The notes: generated by a model from the sequence alone, not told the origin. A DNA stretch of 64,000 bases from Streptomyces sp. NBC_00569 (GCF_036345255.1 NZ_CP107783.1:2232001-2296000); one strand, 5' to 3'. Shown: positions 54,568 through 62,738, counted from the first letter of the stretch. A program made the numbers and translations.

Positions 54568-54651
54568 GGTTCGCTCAGCGGTCCGGTCCAGTCAGGTGAG
54601 CGCTCCGGTTCGCTCAGCGGTCCGCCGCTGCGCCGGTCCGGTCAGCGGAAC
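54568..54651. promoter_or_regulatory. Cluster of three 17-bp island motifs between the CoA ligase and Rieske genes
   Basis: GGTTCGCTCAGCGGTCC occurs twice, at 54568-54584 and 54607-54623, exactly 39 bp apart. GGTCCGGTCAGCGGAAC follows at 54635-54651. All lie in the 209-base divergent region and probably control both directions. Confidence 0.7.
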
Positions 54652-54734
54652 GGTCCCATAGGCGGCGGACGGGCCGCGCCGGATGCTCGAGCCACAGACC
54701 GATCAGCGGTGCATGAGCAGGAGGCCACGGCAGG

Positions 54735-55979
54735 ATGACGACGAGCGAAGAAATGCCGGCCCGCAATGAGGTCGCCCCCAAGCGGCCGGCCCGCCCGCGG
54801 CGCGCGGCCGGCGACAAGATGGGCCGACAGGACTGGTCGTCCTGGCCGCACTACGACAAGGCGGCGTCCGGATTCCGCGGCTACTGGTACCCGGTCACCT
54901 GGTCGAGCCACATCACCGACGACCCCAAGCCGTACACGATCTGCGGCGAGAAGATCACGCTGATCCGTGACAACGGCACGGCGTACGCGCTGCACAACCG
55001 CTGCCCGCACCGCGGTGTTCCGCTGTCCGAGGGCAGCCAGCAGTTCCCCGGCACGGTCAGCTGCCCGTACCACGGCTGGACCTTCGACCTGCCCACCGGA
55101 AATCTGTCCGCGGTCATCACGGACGGCCCTGGCTGTCGCCTGACCGGCAAGCTGGGCGTGCGCACGTACCAGGTCGAGGAGCGCCTCGGCATGGTGTGGG
55201 TGTACATCCCCGTCGCCGACGAGGAGCCGCACCCGATCGACGAGCAGCTGCCGGAGGAGCTGGTCTCGAACGCCTTCGTGATGGGGGGACGGATCGAGCC
55301 GCGCGGCGGCAACTGGCGGTTCGCCTGCGAGAACGGCTTCGACGAGGGCCACGCCAAGTACTTGCACCGCACAGCCCTTTGGCGGCTGTTCAAGCCGATG
55401 CCGACGTGGAACATCACCCGGATCGTGCCGCAGGGCCGCTGGATCTACCGGGTGCAGGACGAGGTGCACTGGGCGGCCGACTTCCCGGGCGTGGGCCGCT
55501 GGTCCAACAAGCGCTGGTGGAAGAAGCAGCCGCCGAAGGAGACGTTCAACCTCGGCAACACCGGCAAGGCGGACGCGGTCGACCCGACGATCGAGGCGCA
55601 GGAGTTCCCCGGATTCGCATCGCTGTCGATGCCGGGCGTGCTGCGGATCGCGTACCCGAACTTCATCCATTACGAGTTCTACGTCCCGGTCGACGACGAC
55701 AACCACCGCTACGTCGGCGTGATGGTCAACTTCAAGGAGGGCTGGGGCACCGTCCCCTTCTACGGCAAGTACCTAGGCGCGATCCGCTGGCTGTTCCACG
55801 GGCAGTTCTCCGGACAGGACGCCTGGATGGTCGACGTCACGGACGCGCCCCCCGAGAAGCTGTACCGCCCCGACGTGTCGCTGACCTCCTGGCGCAACCT
55901 CAGCGAGGACGAGTACGGCAAGAAGCTCGCGGCCACCGGCGCCGCCGAGACCGACCCCACCACGGAGAAGGGTGCCTGA
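54735..55979 (+). CDS. Rieske non-heme iron oxygenase, large (alpha) subunit
   Basis: 414 residues. The [2Fe-2S] centre ligands are C90 and H92 (CPHRG) and C110 and H113 (CPYHGW). The mononuclear iron site is ENGFDEGHAKYLHR, with two His and a nearby acidic residue. Such oxygenases hydroxylate or O-demethylate aromatic rings. A reductase and ferredoxin suitable as its electron chain are encoded at 59.4-60.7 kb. AGGAGG lies 10 bases ahead of the ATG. No small (beta) subunit gene is present, pointing to an alpha-only type such as phthalate- or vanillate-type enzymes. Confidence 0.92.
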   Translation: MTTSEEMPARNEVAPKRPARPRRAAGDKMGRQDWSSWPHYDKAASGFRGYWYPVTWSSHITDDPKPYTICGEKITLIRDNGTAYALHNRCPHRGVPLSEGSQQFPGTVSCPYHGWTFDLPTGNLSAVITDGPGCRLTGKLGVRTYQVEERLGMVWVYIPVADEEPHPIDEQLPEELVSNAFVMGGRIEPRGGNWRFACENGFDEGHAKYLHRTALWRLFKPMPTWNITRIVPQGRWIYRVQDEVHWAADFPGVGRWSNKRWWKKQPPKETFNLGNTGKADAVDPTIEAQEFPGFASLSMPGVLRIAYPNFIHYEFYVPVDDDNHRYVGVMVNFKEGWGTVPFYGKYLGAIRWLFHGQFSGQDAWMVDVTDAPPEKLYRPDVSLTSWRNLSEDEYGKKLAATGAAETDPTTEKGA

Positions 55980-55981
55980 CC

Positions 55982-56098
55982 ATGGCCCGTACCCTGTTCA
56001 AACTGCTCGTCGGCGCCGCCCTCGCCGTGGCGCTCCCGCTCGTCAAAAAGCGCATCGCGCAGACCACGATGACGCAGGTCCGCCGGGTGAACCAGTGA
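55982..56098 (+). CDS. 38-residue membrane peptide between the oxygenase and M20-like genes
   Basis: MARTLFKLLVGAALAVALPLVKKRIAQT followed by TMTQVRRVNQ: one hydrophobic helix of about 16 residues with positive charges on both sides, so it probably sits in the membrane with a cationic cytoplasmic tail. It begins 2 bases after the Rieske stop and its own stop overlaps the GTG of the next gene, so it looks translated as part of the operon. It could anchor the oxygenase or its partner at the membrane, or simply maintain translational coupling. I know of no homologue. Confidence 0.65.
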   Translation: MARTLFKLLVGAALAVALPLVKKRIAQTTMTQVRRVNQ

Positions 56099-57444
56099 GC
56101 ACCGACGCGCTGGCGGGCCTCGACGAGCAGCGTCGCGCCTGGACCGCCGAAGCCTGGCGGCACGTCACCGCCGAGCGGCTGCGCGAGCTGATCGTGGGCC
56201 TGGTCGGCGTGCCGAGCCCGACCGGCGACGAGCGGCCGCTCGCCGAGCACATCGCGGCCACGCTCTCCTCCGTCGGCCTGCGCGCCACCACCCAGGCGAT
56301 CGACGCCCGGCAGGCGAACGCCTGGGCCCGCCTCGAAGGTGACGGCAGCGGCCCGGACCTGATGCTGTACGCGCCCATCGACACGCTCACCGTGGGCGAG
56401 GAGAGCGAGGACGTGCCGTGGATCGGGCCCGAGCTGCGCGAGGACATGCGGCCGTGGGCCACCGTCTACGACGACCTGGTGACGGGGCTCGGCGCCTCCA
56501 ACCCGAAGGGGCACGCGGCCTGCGTGATGATGGCCGCCGAGGCGATCGCGCTGGCCGGGATCCCGCTCACCGGCGACCTGGTGGCCGCGTTCGGCGCGGG
56601 CGGCATGCCCACCAACGCGCGCCCCGGCAGCGACCGGGCCAACACCGGTCAGGGTGTGGGGTGTTCGTTCCTTCTTGAGCAGGGCGTGTGGACCGACTAT
56701 GCGGTGATCGCCAAGCCCGGCTGGACGGTGTCCTGGGACGAGGTCGGCCTGGCTTGGTTCGAGGTCACCGTGCACGGCACCCATACCTACGCGGGCTCGC
56801 GCCACCGCCTCCCCTACGACAACGCGATCGCCCGTGCCGCTGATGTCGTACGTCACCTGGAGGAGTGGTTCGTCACGTACGCGGAGCGGCACACGGACGG
56901 CACGGTCGCACCGCAGGGCATCGTGTCGTCGGTGCGCGGCGGCTGGCCGCGGATGGCGGCGGTCACCCCGGCCGTCTGCACGCTGCGGGTGGATCTGCGG
57001 ATCGGTCCCGATACGACGCCGATTCAGGCGAAGCGTGAGTTCAAGTCCGCTGTCGAGGCGTTGAGGGACAAGCTGCCGGGTCTCGATGCCACGGTGGAGA
57101 TGATCCTGGCCATCCCCGGCACCCGCACCAGCCGCGAGAGCTGGATCTTCCGCAGCGCCGCGGCCGGCTGGGAGGCCTTCGAGGGGCGGGCGCACGAGGT
57201 CATCGCGGCGAACAGCGGCGCGACCGACGCGAACATCCTGCGCGGGCGCGGCATCCCGACGGTGCGGGTCGGCATGCCGAAGGTGGCCGAGGCCCCGTTC
57301 GACATCGACTTCGCGCGCGGCATGAACACCGTGTCCGTGGCGGAGATGGAGCGGCTGACCCGCCATCTGATCCGCACGGCCGTCGACACCGTCACGCGTT
57401 CCCGTGACGAGCTGGAGCCTTCTCAGGACGGAGCAGTGGCATGA
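56095..57444 (+). CDS. M20-fold (ArgE/DapE/CPG2-like) protein lacking the metal ligands
   Basis: 449 residues with the M20 layout: DLMLYAPIDTL where GHxDT is expected (His replaced by Pro94), GLGASNPKG where the bridging Asp is expected (N136), AAFGAGGMP in place of the catalytic EE pair, and VIAKPG where the Glu ligand belongs (K207). The final His region reads ARGMNTVSVAEM without His. The lid-domain phrase WFEVTVHGTHTYAGSRH is conserved. A classical two-zinc hydrolase is therefore unlikely; the gene may encode a different enzyme or a binding protein. It overlaps its neighbours on both sides. Confidence 0.8.
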   Translation: MSTDALAGLDEQRRAWTAEAWRHVTAERLRELIVGLVGVPSPTGDERPLAEHIAATLSSVGLRATTQAIDARQANAWARLEGDGSGPDLMLYAPIDTLTVGEESEDVPWIGPELREDMRPWATVYDDLVTGLGASNPKGHAACVMMAAEAIALAGIPLTGDLVAAFGAGGMPTNARPGSDRANTGQGVGCSFLLEQGVWTDYAVIAKPGWTVSWDEVGLAWFEVTVHGTHTYAGSRHRLPYDNAIARAADVVRHLEEWFVTYAERHTDGTVAPQGIVSSVRGGWPRMAAVTPAVCTLRVDLRIGPDTTPIQAKREFKSAVEALRDKLPGLDATVEMILAIPGTRTSRESWIFRSAAAGWEAFEGRAHEVIAANSGATDANILRGRGIPTVRVGMPKVAEAPFDIDFARGMNTVSVAEMERLTRHLIRTAVDTVTRSRDELEPSQDGAVA

Positions 57445-58403
57445 CCGAGATCGTCCTTGGCGTGGGGGCCTCCCACAGCACCTTGATGAACACGCACTGG
57501 GAGGAGACCCTCCACAAGGACCGCGCCGAACGCTTCCGTGACGCGCTCGGTGAGGCCCGCGACGCGCTCGCCGAGGCGCGGGTGGACACCGTCGTCCTGG
57601 TGGGCTCCAATCACTTCCGCGGGTTCTGGCTCGACCTGATCCCCGCGTTCACGCTGGGCGTCGGCGAGTGCGTCGCCAGCGGCGAGTCCGGTACGCCGAA
57701 GGGCCCTCAGGCCGTGGACGTGCCGCTGGCCCACCACCTCGCCGACTCCCTGGTGGAGGGCGGGCGTTTCGACCCGGCGTTCTCCGCGCGGCTGCAGATC
57801 GACCACGGGCAGTCGCACGCGATCCAGTACCTCCTCGACGGCCTGGACGGCGTACGGATCGTGCCCCTCGTCGTCAACGTCTTCGCGCCCCCGCTGCCGA
57901 CCCTGGAGCGGTGCGAGGAGCTGGGCCGCGCGATCCGCGAGGCCGTGCTCGCCTTCCCCGGCGACCGGCGGGTCGCGGTGGTCGGCTCAGGCGGTCTCTC
58001 GCACCGCCTGCCGTGGCCCGACTGGCGTGAACCGCACGGCGACGACGAGGAGTTCATGGTCGGCGCCTGGCTGAACGGCCGGGAGAACTGGGAGGACTAC
58101 GACGCGCGGCGCCGCGAGATCATCCGGGCCGCGGAGGCCTCCCTCACGCCGGGGTTCGACGAGGAGTTCCTGTCGCTGATCGAGCGCGGCGAGGCGCACC
58201 GCCTGACCGCGTACTCGACGCAGGAGCTGGAGAAGGCGGCGGGCAACGGCGCGCAGGAGCTGCGTACGTGGCTGCTCATGGCGGCGGCACTCGACCACAC
58301 GCCGGGGCGGCGCCTCGCCTACGAACCGATGCCCGAGTGGCTGACCGGCATGGGGGTCGCGGTCCTCGACCCGGGGGCTTCGGGCGACGGGCCGCGGACA
58401 TGA
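57441..58403 (+). CDS. Class III (LigB-type) extradiol ring-cleavage dioxygenase
   Basis: 320 residues. H12 (GASHSTLMNTHW) and H58 (GSNHFRGFWLDL) are the expected Fe(II) ligands, and QIDHGQSHAIQYLL carries the catalytic His. GSGGLSHRLPWPDW resembles the DHPP dioxygenase of the first cluster, so the two are distant paralogues. It opens a catechol or protocatechuate-like ring made by the Rieske oxygenase and a dehydrogenase (inference). It overlaps the M20-like gene (ATGA) and the following IclR gene. Confidence 0.9.
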   Translation: MTEIVLGVGASHSTLMNTHWEETLHKDRAERFRDALGEARDALAEARVDTVVLVGSNHFRGFWLDLIPAFTLGVGECVASGESGTPKGPQAVDVPLAHHLADSLVEGGRFDPAFSARLQIDHGQSHAIQYLLDGLDGVRIVPLVVNVFAPPLPTLERCEELGRAIREAVLAFPGDRRVAVVGSGGLSHRLPWPDWREPHGDDEEFMVGAWLNGRENWEDYDARRREIIRAAEASLTPGFDEEFLSLIERGEAHRLTAYSTQELEKAAGNGAQELRTWLLMAAALDHTPGRRLAYEPMPEWLTGMGVAVLDPGASGDGPRT

Positions 58404-59251
58404 GTGTCCCCGCCGTGATGCCGGCACACGGCCCGTGCCGGGCGGACGCCGGGAGCCGGGGGCTGGTGCTCGGCTCCCGTCCGGCGGGCGAGGCCGCAGC
58501 GGACGTCGAGCAGGCCGACTCGATGAACTCCGTGCTGGGGAAGGTCCGTCCGATCCTGGAGGCGTTCACCGCGGACGACAACGCGCTGTCGCTGGCCGAG
58601 CTGGTGCGCCGGTCGGGGGTGGCCAAGGCCACCGTGCACCGGCTCGCCCAGGAGCTCGTCACCTGGGGGCTGCTGGAGCGGGAGGGGTGCGACTACCGGC
58701 TCGGTCTGCGCCTGTTCGAGCTGGGCCAGCGGGTGCACCGGCAGCGGATCCTGCGCGAGGCGGTACAGCCGTACATGGAGGATCTGCTCCTGATCACCCG
58801 GGAGACCATCCACTTCGCCATCCACGACAGTCTGGACGTCGTCTACCTGGACAAGATCTTCCCGCACCGGGGGCTCAACGCGGAGTCCCGGGTGGCGGGC
58901 AGGCTCCCGCTGTACTGCACCGGGACGGGCAAGGCGATCATGGCCCATTCGCCGCCGTCGCTCTTCGTCGACGTCGTGCGCGGCGGTCTGAAGCCGCTCA
59001 CCCGCCACACCGTCGTCTCCCCCGGCCGGCTGCGCGCGCAGCTCGACCGGATCCGGGAGGAGGGCATCGCCCTGGAGAGCGAGGAGATCCGCCTCGGCTA
59101 CGCGAGCCTCGCCGTACCGGTCTTCGCGGGACGCACGTCGGGCCTGGTGGGTGCGCTGTCCATCACGGCGCCCACGTACCGGATGGACGCGGCCGGGCAC
59201 GCGGCGGCACTGCGGACCGCCGCGCTGGGGATCGGACGGTCGCTGGCGTAG
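58400..59251 (+). CDS. IclR-family transcriptional regulator
   Basis: 283 residues; the first 40 are a variable extension. wHTH: NSVLGKVRPILEAFTADDNALSLAELVRRSGVAKATVHRLAQELVTWGLLER. Effector domain: VAGRLPLYCTGTGKAIMAHSPP and EGIALESEEIRLGYASLAVPVF. It overlaps the dioxygenase stop by 4 bases (ATG 58400), which is unusual because it places the regulator inside the catabolic operon. It is the best candidate for binding the 17-bp motif. A strong terminator follows. Confidence 0.87.
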   Translation: MSVPAVMPAHGPCRADAGSRGLVLGSRPAGEAAADVEQADSMNSVLGKVRPILEAFTADDNALSLAELVRRSGVAKATVHRLAQELVTWGLLEREGCDYRLGLRLFELGQRVHRQRILREAVQPYMEDLLLITRETIHFAIHDSLDVVYLDKIFPHRGLNAESRVAGRLPLYCTGTGKAIMAHSPPSLFVDVVRGGLKPLTRHTVVSPGRLRAQLDRIREEGIALESEEIRLGYASLAVPVFAGRTSGLVGALSITAPTYRMDAAGHAAALRTAALGIGRSLA

Positions 59252-59258
59252 CCGCGCA

Positions 59259-59310
59259 CGCGGATGTGGGGAGGGGCCTGCCTGAGTGCGGGCCCCTCCC
59301 CGCATCCGCG
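59259..59310 (+). terminator. Strong hairpin terminator after the Rieske-to-IclR operon
   Basis: 20-bp arms with one G-U type mismatch and a 12-base loop, starting 8 bp after the IclR stop. Confidence 0.75.
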
Positions 59311-59325
59311 TCCTGGCGTCGTCGC

Positions 59326-59342
59326 GTCCTGCTCAGCGGAAC
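59326..59342. promoter_or_regulatory. 17-bp island motif, copy 7
   Basis: GTCCTGCTCAGCGGAAC, 15 of 17 positions fitting, 43 bp ahead of the reductase start. It restarts transcription control after the terminator. Confidence 0.55.
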
Positions 59343-59385
59343 GACTCCGTAGGAGGGACCGCCCGTCGTTCCTACGCTCCAGATC

Positions 59386-60405
59386 ATGAGCCAACTCACC
59401 GACGAAACCGACGAAACCGATGACTTCGGGTTCGACACCGACGTCCTGATCATCGGCGCCGGTCCGGCCGGCCTCTACGGCGCCTACTACGCCGGTTTCC
59501 GCGGCCTGAGCGTCACGGTCATGGACGTACTGCCGCAGTTGGGCGGGCAGATCAGCGCCATGTACCCGGAGAAGCCGATCTTCGACATCGCCGGATTTCT
59601 CTCCGTGCGCGGCCGCGACCTGGTGGACGGGCTGGTCGCGCAGGCCGAACCGTACGCGCCCCGCTACTTGTTGGGCCACCGGGCCGTCGAGCTGACGCAC
59701 GGCGTCGACGGCCGCCCGGTCGTCCGCAGCGACCAGGGTGCGACGGTGCGGGCGGGGGCCGTCGTCATCACCGGCGGCGTGGGGACGTTCACCCCGCGGG
59801 CGCTGCCGGCCGGTGAGGAGTTCCTCGGGCGGGGCCTGGAGTACTTCGTGCCGGACCCGTCCGTGCACACGGACAAGGACGTGGTGGTCGTCGGCGGCGG
59901 CGACAGCGCCTTCGACTGGGCAGCGATGCTCTCCCCGATCGCCCGCTCCGTGACGCTGGTGCACCGCACCGCCCGGTTCCGCGCGCACGCCGCGAGCGTC
60001 GCGAAGGTCCGCTCGCTGGGCGTCGAGATCGTCACCGACTGCGAGGTGAGCCGCCTGAGCGGGTCAACTCACCTGGAACAGGCGGAGATCCGGCACCGCA
60101 CGACGAAGGAGACCCGTCTGCTCCCGGCCGGTTCGGTGGTCGCGGCCCTCGGCTTCCTCGCCGACCTCGGCCCGCTGCGGCACTGGGGCCTGGACCTCCA
60201 GGCCCGCACGATCACCGTCGACACCCGGATGGCCACCAACCTGCCCCGCGTGTTCGCGGCGGGCGACATCACCGACTACCCCGGCAAGGTCCGCCTGATC
60301 TCGGTCGGCTTCGGCGAGGCCGCCACCGCCGTCAACAACGCGGCGACCGTCATCGATCCGGAGGCCGCCCTGTTCCCCGGGCACTCCACCGAGAAGGAGC
60401 ACTGA
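59386..60405 (+). CDS. Ferredoxin--NADP+ reductase (thioredoxin-reductase-like, type 2)
   Basis: 339 residues. VLIIGAGPAGLYGAYYAGFRGLSVTVMD binds FAD and VVVVGGGDSAFDWAAML binds NADPH. DVLPQLGGQISAMYPEKPIFDIAGF is typical of the TrxR-like ferredoxin reductases, and no redox CxxC is present, which excludes thioredoxin reductase. RVFAAGDITDYPGKVRLISVGFGEAATAVNNA completes the FAD site. With the ferredoxin gene 7 bp downstream it should feed electrons to the Rieske oxygenase. ATG 59386 begins an acidic N-terminus with two TDET repeats. Confidence 0.92.
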   Translation: MSQLTDETDETDDFGFDTDVLIIGAGPAGLYGAYYAGFRGLSVTVMDVLPQLGGQISAMYPEKPIFDIAGFLSVRGRDLVDGLVAQAEPYAPRYLLGHRAVELTHGVDGRPVVRSDQGATVRAGAVVITGGVGTFTPRALPAGEEFLGRGLEYFVPDPSVHTDKDVVVVGGGDSAFDWAAMLSPIARSVTLVHRTARFRAHAASVAKVRSLGVEIVTDCEVSRLSGSTHLEQAEIRHRTTKETRLLPAGSVVAALGFLADLGPLRHWGLDLQARTITVDTRMATNLPRVFAAGDITDYPGKVRLISVGFGEAATAVNNAATVIDPEAALFPGHSTEKEH

Positions 60406-60412
60406 GCACACC

Positions 60413-60733
60413 ATGGCGTACGTCATCGGCGCGTCCTGCGTCGACATCATGGACCGGTCCTGCATGGAGGAGTGCCCGGTCGACTGCATCTACGAGGGCG
60501 AGCGCAAGCTCTACATCAACCCGGTGGAGTGCATCGACTGCGGCGCCTGCGAGGTCGCCTGCCCCGAGCAGGCGATCACCGTCGACCGCAAGGCCGACCC
60601 CGACTTCCGCGAGGACAACAAGCGCTTCTTCGTGGAGGTTCTGCCGGGCCGCGACGCGCCGCTCGGCACTCCCGGCGGGGCGGGCGGCCTCGGCCCGGTG
60701 GGCGTCGACACGCCTCTCGTGGGCACCCGATGA
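60413..60733 (+). CDS. 7Fe ferredoxin (3Fe-4S / 4Fe-4S)
   Basis: 106 residues. C9, C17 and C50 fit the 3Fe-4S cluster; C21, C40, C43 and C46 the 4Fe-4S cluster (CIDCGACEVAC). The FdxA-like C-terminus carries a Gly-rich tail (GTPGGAGGLGPVGV). It is the probable electron carrier between the reductase encoded just upstream and the Rieske oxygenase at 54.7 kb. Its stop overlaps a mini-ORF ahead of the LLM gene. Confidence 0.92.
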   Translation: MAYVIGASCVDIMDRSCMEECPVDCIYEGERKLYINPVECIDCGACEVACPEQAITVDRKADPDFREDNKRFFVEVLPGRDAPLGTPGGAGGLGPVGVDTPLVGTR

Positions 60734-60756
60734 GCACCACCGAGGGCGCCAAGTGA
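60730..60756 (+). CDS. 8-codon coupling mini-ORF
   Basis: ATGAGCACC through TGA encodes MSTTEGAK. Its ATG overlaps the ferredoxin stop (ATGA) and its TGA overlaps the GTG of the LLM gene (GTGA). It may carry ribosomes from one gene to the next, or be the remnant start of a deleted gene. Confidence 0.35.
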   Translation: MSTTEGAK

Positions 60757-61802
60757 GCGCCGCACAGGAGTCGTTGCGCGTCGGGATCCGTATCCCTCCC
60801 TGCACGCGTGCCGACCGCATCGTCGACACCGTACGCAGGGCGGAAGCCCTGGGCTTCGACGAGGCCTGGTTCCCGGACTCCCAGCTGCTGTGGCGCGACG
60901 TATTCACCACGCTGACCGCCGCCGCCCTCGGCACCGAACGCATCGGCCTGGGCACAGCGGTGACGAACCTGGTGACCCGCCACCCGGCCGTCGTCGCCTC
61001 CGCCGCACGCAGTGTCGCGGAGCTCGCCCCGGGACGGTTCACCCTCGGGCTCGGCGTGGGCAACAGCTCGGTCGGGCCCGTCGGCCTGCGCCAGAGCACC
61101 ACGGCCGCGATGCGCGAGGGGCTCGCTCTGCTGCGCGGGCTCTTGGACGGCGAGGAGCGGGACTTCGAGGGCCCGGCAGGCACGGTCCGTTCCCGGTTGC
61201 GCGCCCCCCGCCCCGGGGTACCGCTCCACCTGGCGGCGAGCGGGCCGCGGAACCTGCGACTGGCCGGGGAGGTCGCCGACGGTGCGATCCTGCTCAGCGG
61301 TGTCTCTCCGCACACTCTGGCGGGCGCCACCGCACGCGTTCGGGAGGGCGCGGAGGCGGCGGGGCGCACCGTGGCGTCGGTGCCGCTGACCGTCTCCGCG
61401 TACTGCGCCGTGACCGAGTCCGCAGCCGACACCGTGGCGGCGGCCCGGCAGATCAAGCCCATCTGCGTCTCGATCGCACAGAACGGCGGGGCGCCTTTCC
61501 TCGCCCTCGCCGGCATCCACCTCGACGTACCGGACGTCGTCGAGGGCGTGTACCCGGACCTCGTGCACGCCGAGGACTGGGACGCCGCGGTGAAGGTGGT
61601 GTCGCAGTGGGTCAGTGACGAGGCGGCGCTGCGGTTCGCCGAGGATTTCTGCCTGTTCGGCACCGCCGAGCAGATCGCGGAGCGGCTGCGCGCGCTCCGT
61701 GCCACCGGGGTGAGCGGAGTGTTCCTGCAGCACGTCGGCTCGTACGACCTTCCGGACGAACTGATCGAAGCCGTCGGTGCCTCGGTGCTGCCGGCCCTGT
61801 GA
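60753..61802 (+). CDS. LLM-class flavin-dependent oxidoreductase
   Basis: 349 residues, luciferase-like TIM barrel. LRVGIRIPPCTRADRIVDTVRRAEALGFDEAWFPDSQLLWRDVFTTLTAAALGTERIGLGTAVTNLVTRHPAVVASAARSVAELAPGRFTLGLGVGN is the standard N-terminal half of F420- or FMN-dependent LLM enzymes. It could reduce or oxygenate an intermediate of the pathway. The GTG start overlaps the mini-ORF stop. The ferredoxin, LLM and hydrolase genes follow one another closely and are probably co-transcribed. Confidence 0.88.
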   Translation: MSAAQESLRVGIRIPPCTRADRIVDTVRRAEALGFDEAWFPDSQLLWRDVFTTLTAAALGTERIGLGTAVTNLVTRHPAVVASAARSVAELAPGRFTLGLGVGNSSVGPVGLRQSTTAAMREGLALLRGLLDGEERDFEGPAGTVRSRLRAPRPGVPLHLAASGPRNLRLAGEVADGAILLSGVSPHTLAGATARVREGAEAAGRTVASVPLTVSAYCAVTESAADTVAAARQIKPICVSIAQNGGAPFLALAGIHLDVPDVVEGVYPDLVHAEDWDAAVKVVSQWVSDEAALRFAEDFCLFGTAEQIAERLRALRATGVSGVFLQHVGSYDLPDELIEAVGASVLPAL

Positions 61803-61869
61803 CACGTGCACGCATGCACGAAGACACCACAACGCCAGTGCCGACGAGCGCGAGGAACGGAGACAACGG

Positions 61870-62664
61870 ATGACGGATACGTTGCGCAAGGGATATGTCC
61901 CCAGCCCCTACGGCCAGTTGCACTACGCGGAGTCCGGCGACGGCGTCCCCGTGCTGCTGCTCCACCAGACACCGCGGTCCTGGACGGAGTACGTCGACGT
62001 GCTCCCCCTGGTCGGTGCCCGGCACCGGGCGATCGCCATGGACACCCTCGGCTTCGGCGCCTCGGCCAGGCCCGGGGGGCCGCATTCCATCGAGCGGTTC
62101 GCGGACGCCGCGGGCGCGCTCGTCGACGAGTTGGGCCTGGACCGCTTCCACCTCGTCGGGCACCACACGGGCGGGGTCATCGCCGTCGAACTGGCGGCGC
62201 GGTTCCAGGACCGCGTCGCCGGTCTGCTGCTGTCCGCCACCCCGTTCGTCGACGACGAGAAGCGGCGCGGCGCGGCAAGGCATCGGCGCATCGACCACGT
62301 CGACCCGAAGCCGGACGGCTCCCATCTCCAGGCCCTGTGGGACAACCGGCGCGGCTTCTACCGCGCGGGCGAGGAGGCCGCGCTCAACCGGTACGTGGCC
62401 GATGCCCTGGGCGTCCTCGACCGCGTGGAGGAAGGGCACGAGGCGATACGCCGTTACGACATGGAGGCGCGCCTGCCGCACATCACGGCGCGAACCCTCG
62501 CCGTCTGCGCACCCCATGACACCTATTCGCTGCCCTCACTGGCGAAGTTCGCCGACGCGCTGGGCTGCGAGACCCAGGTCCTGTCCGACGGGCATGTGGC
62601 CGCGCCGGAACAGGTGCCCCAGGAGTTCGCCGACATCGTTCTGGAGTGGATGGCCCGGAGCTGA
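61870..62664 (+). CDS. Alpha/beta-hydrolase-fold protein with His in place of the nucleophilic Ser
   Basis: 264 residues. LLLHQTPRSWTEYVDVLP is the oxyanion segment and DTLGFGASARPG the usual strand-5 loop. The elbow reads LVGHHTGGVIAVELA: the position of the catalytic Ser (GxSxG) is H99. A normal serine-hydrolase mechanism is therefore unlikely; cofactor-free dioxygenases and some dehalogenase-like proteins also depart from Ser. The C-terminal DGHVAAPEQVPQEFADIVLEWM retains the catalytic-type His. It ends at a perfect 28-bp hairpin. Confidence 0.82.
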   Translation: MTDTLRKGYVPSPYGQLHYAESGDGVPVLLLHQTPRSWTEYVDVLPLVGARHRAIAMDTLGFGASARPGGPHSIERFADAAGALVDELGLDRFHLVGHHTGGVIAVELAARFQDRVAGLLLSATPFVDDEKRRGAARHRRIDHVDPKPDGSHLQALWDNRRGFYRAGEEAALNRYVADALGVLDRVEEGHEAIRRYDMEARLPHITARTLAVCAPHDTYSLPSLAKFADALGCETQVLSDGHVAAPEQVPQEFADIVLEWMARS

Positions 62665-62726
62665 GTGTGGTGACAGGTCGGTGCCCCACCGGAATCCCCC
62701 GGTGGGGCACCGACCTGTCACCACAC
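62665..62726. terminator. Perfect 28-bp inverted repeat between convergent genes
   Basis: The arms 62665-62692 and 62699-62726 are perfectly complementary with a 6-base loop (AATCCC). It begins directly after the hydrolase stop and ends 12 bp from the transporter stop, an ideal bidirectional terminator. Confidence 0.85.
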
Positions 62727-62738
62727 TGACGTACACGC

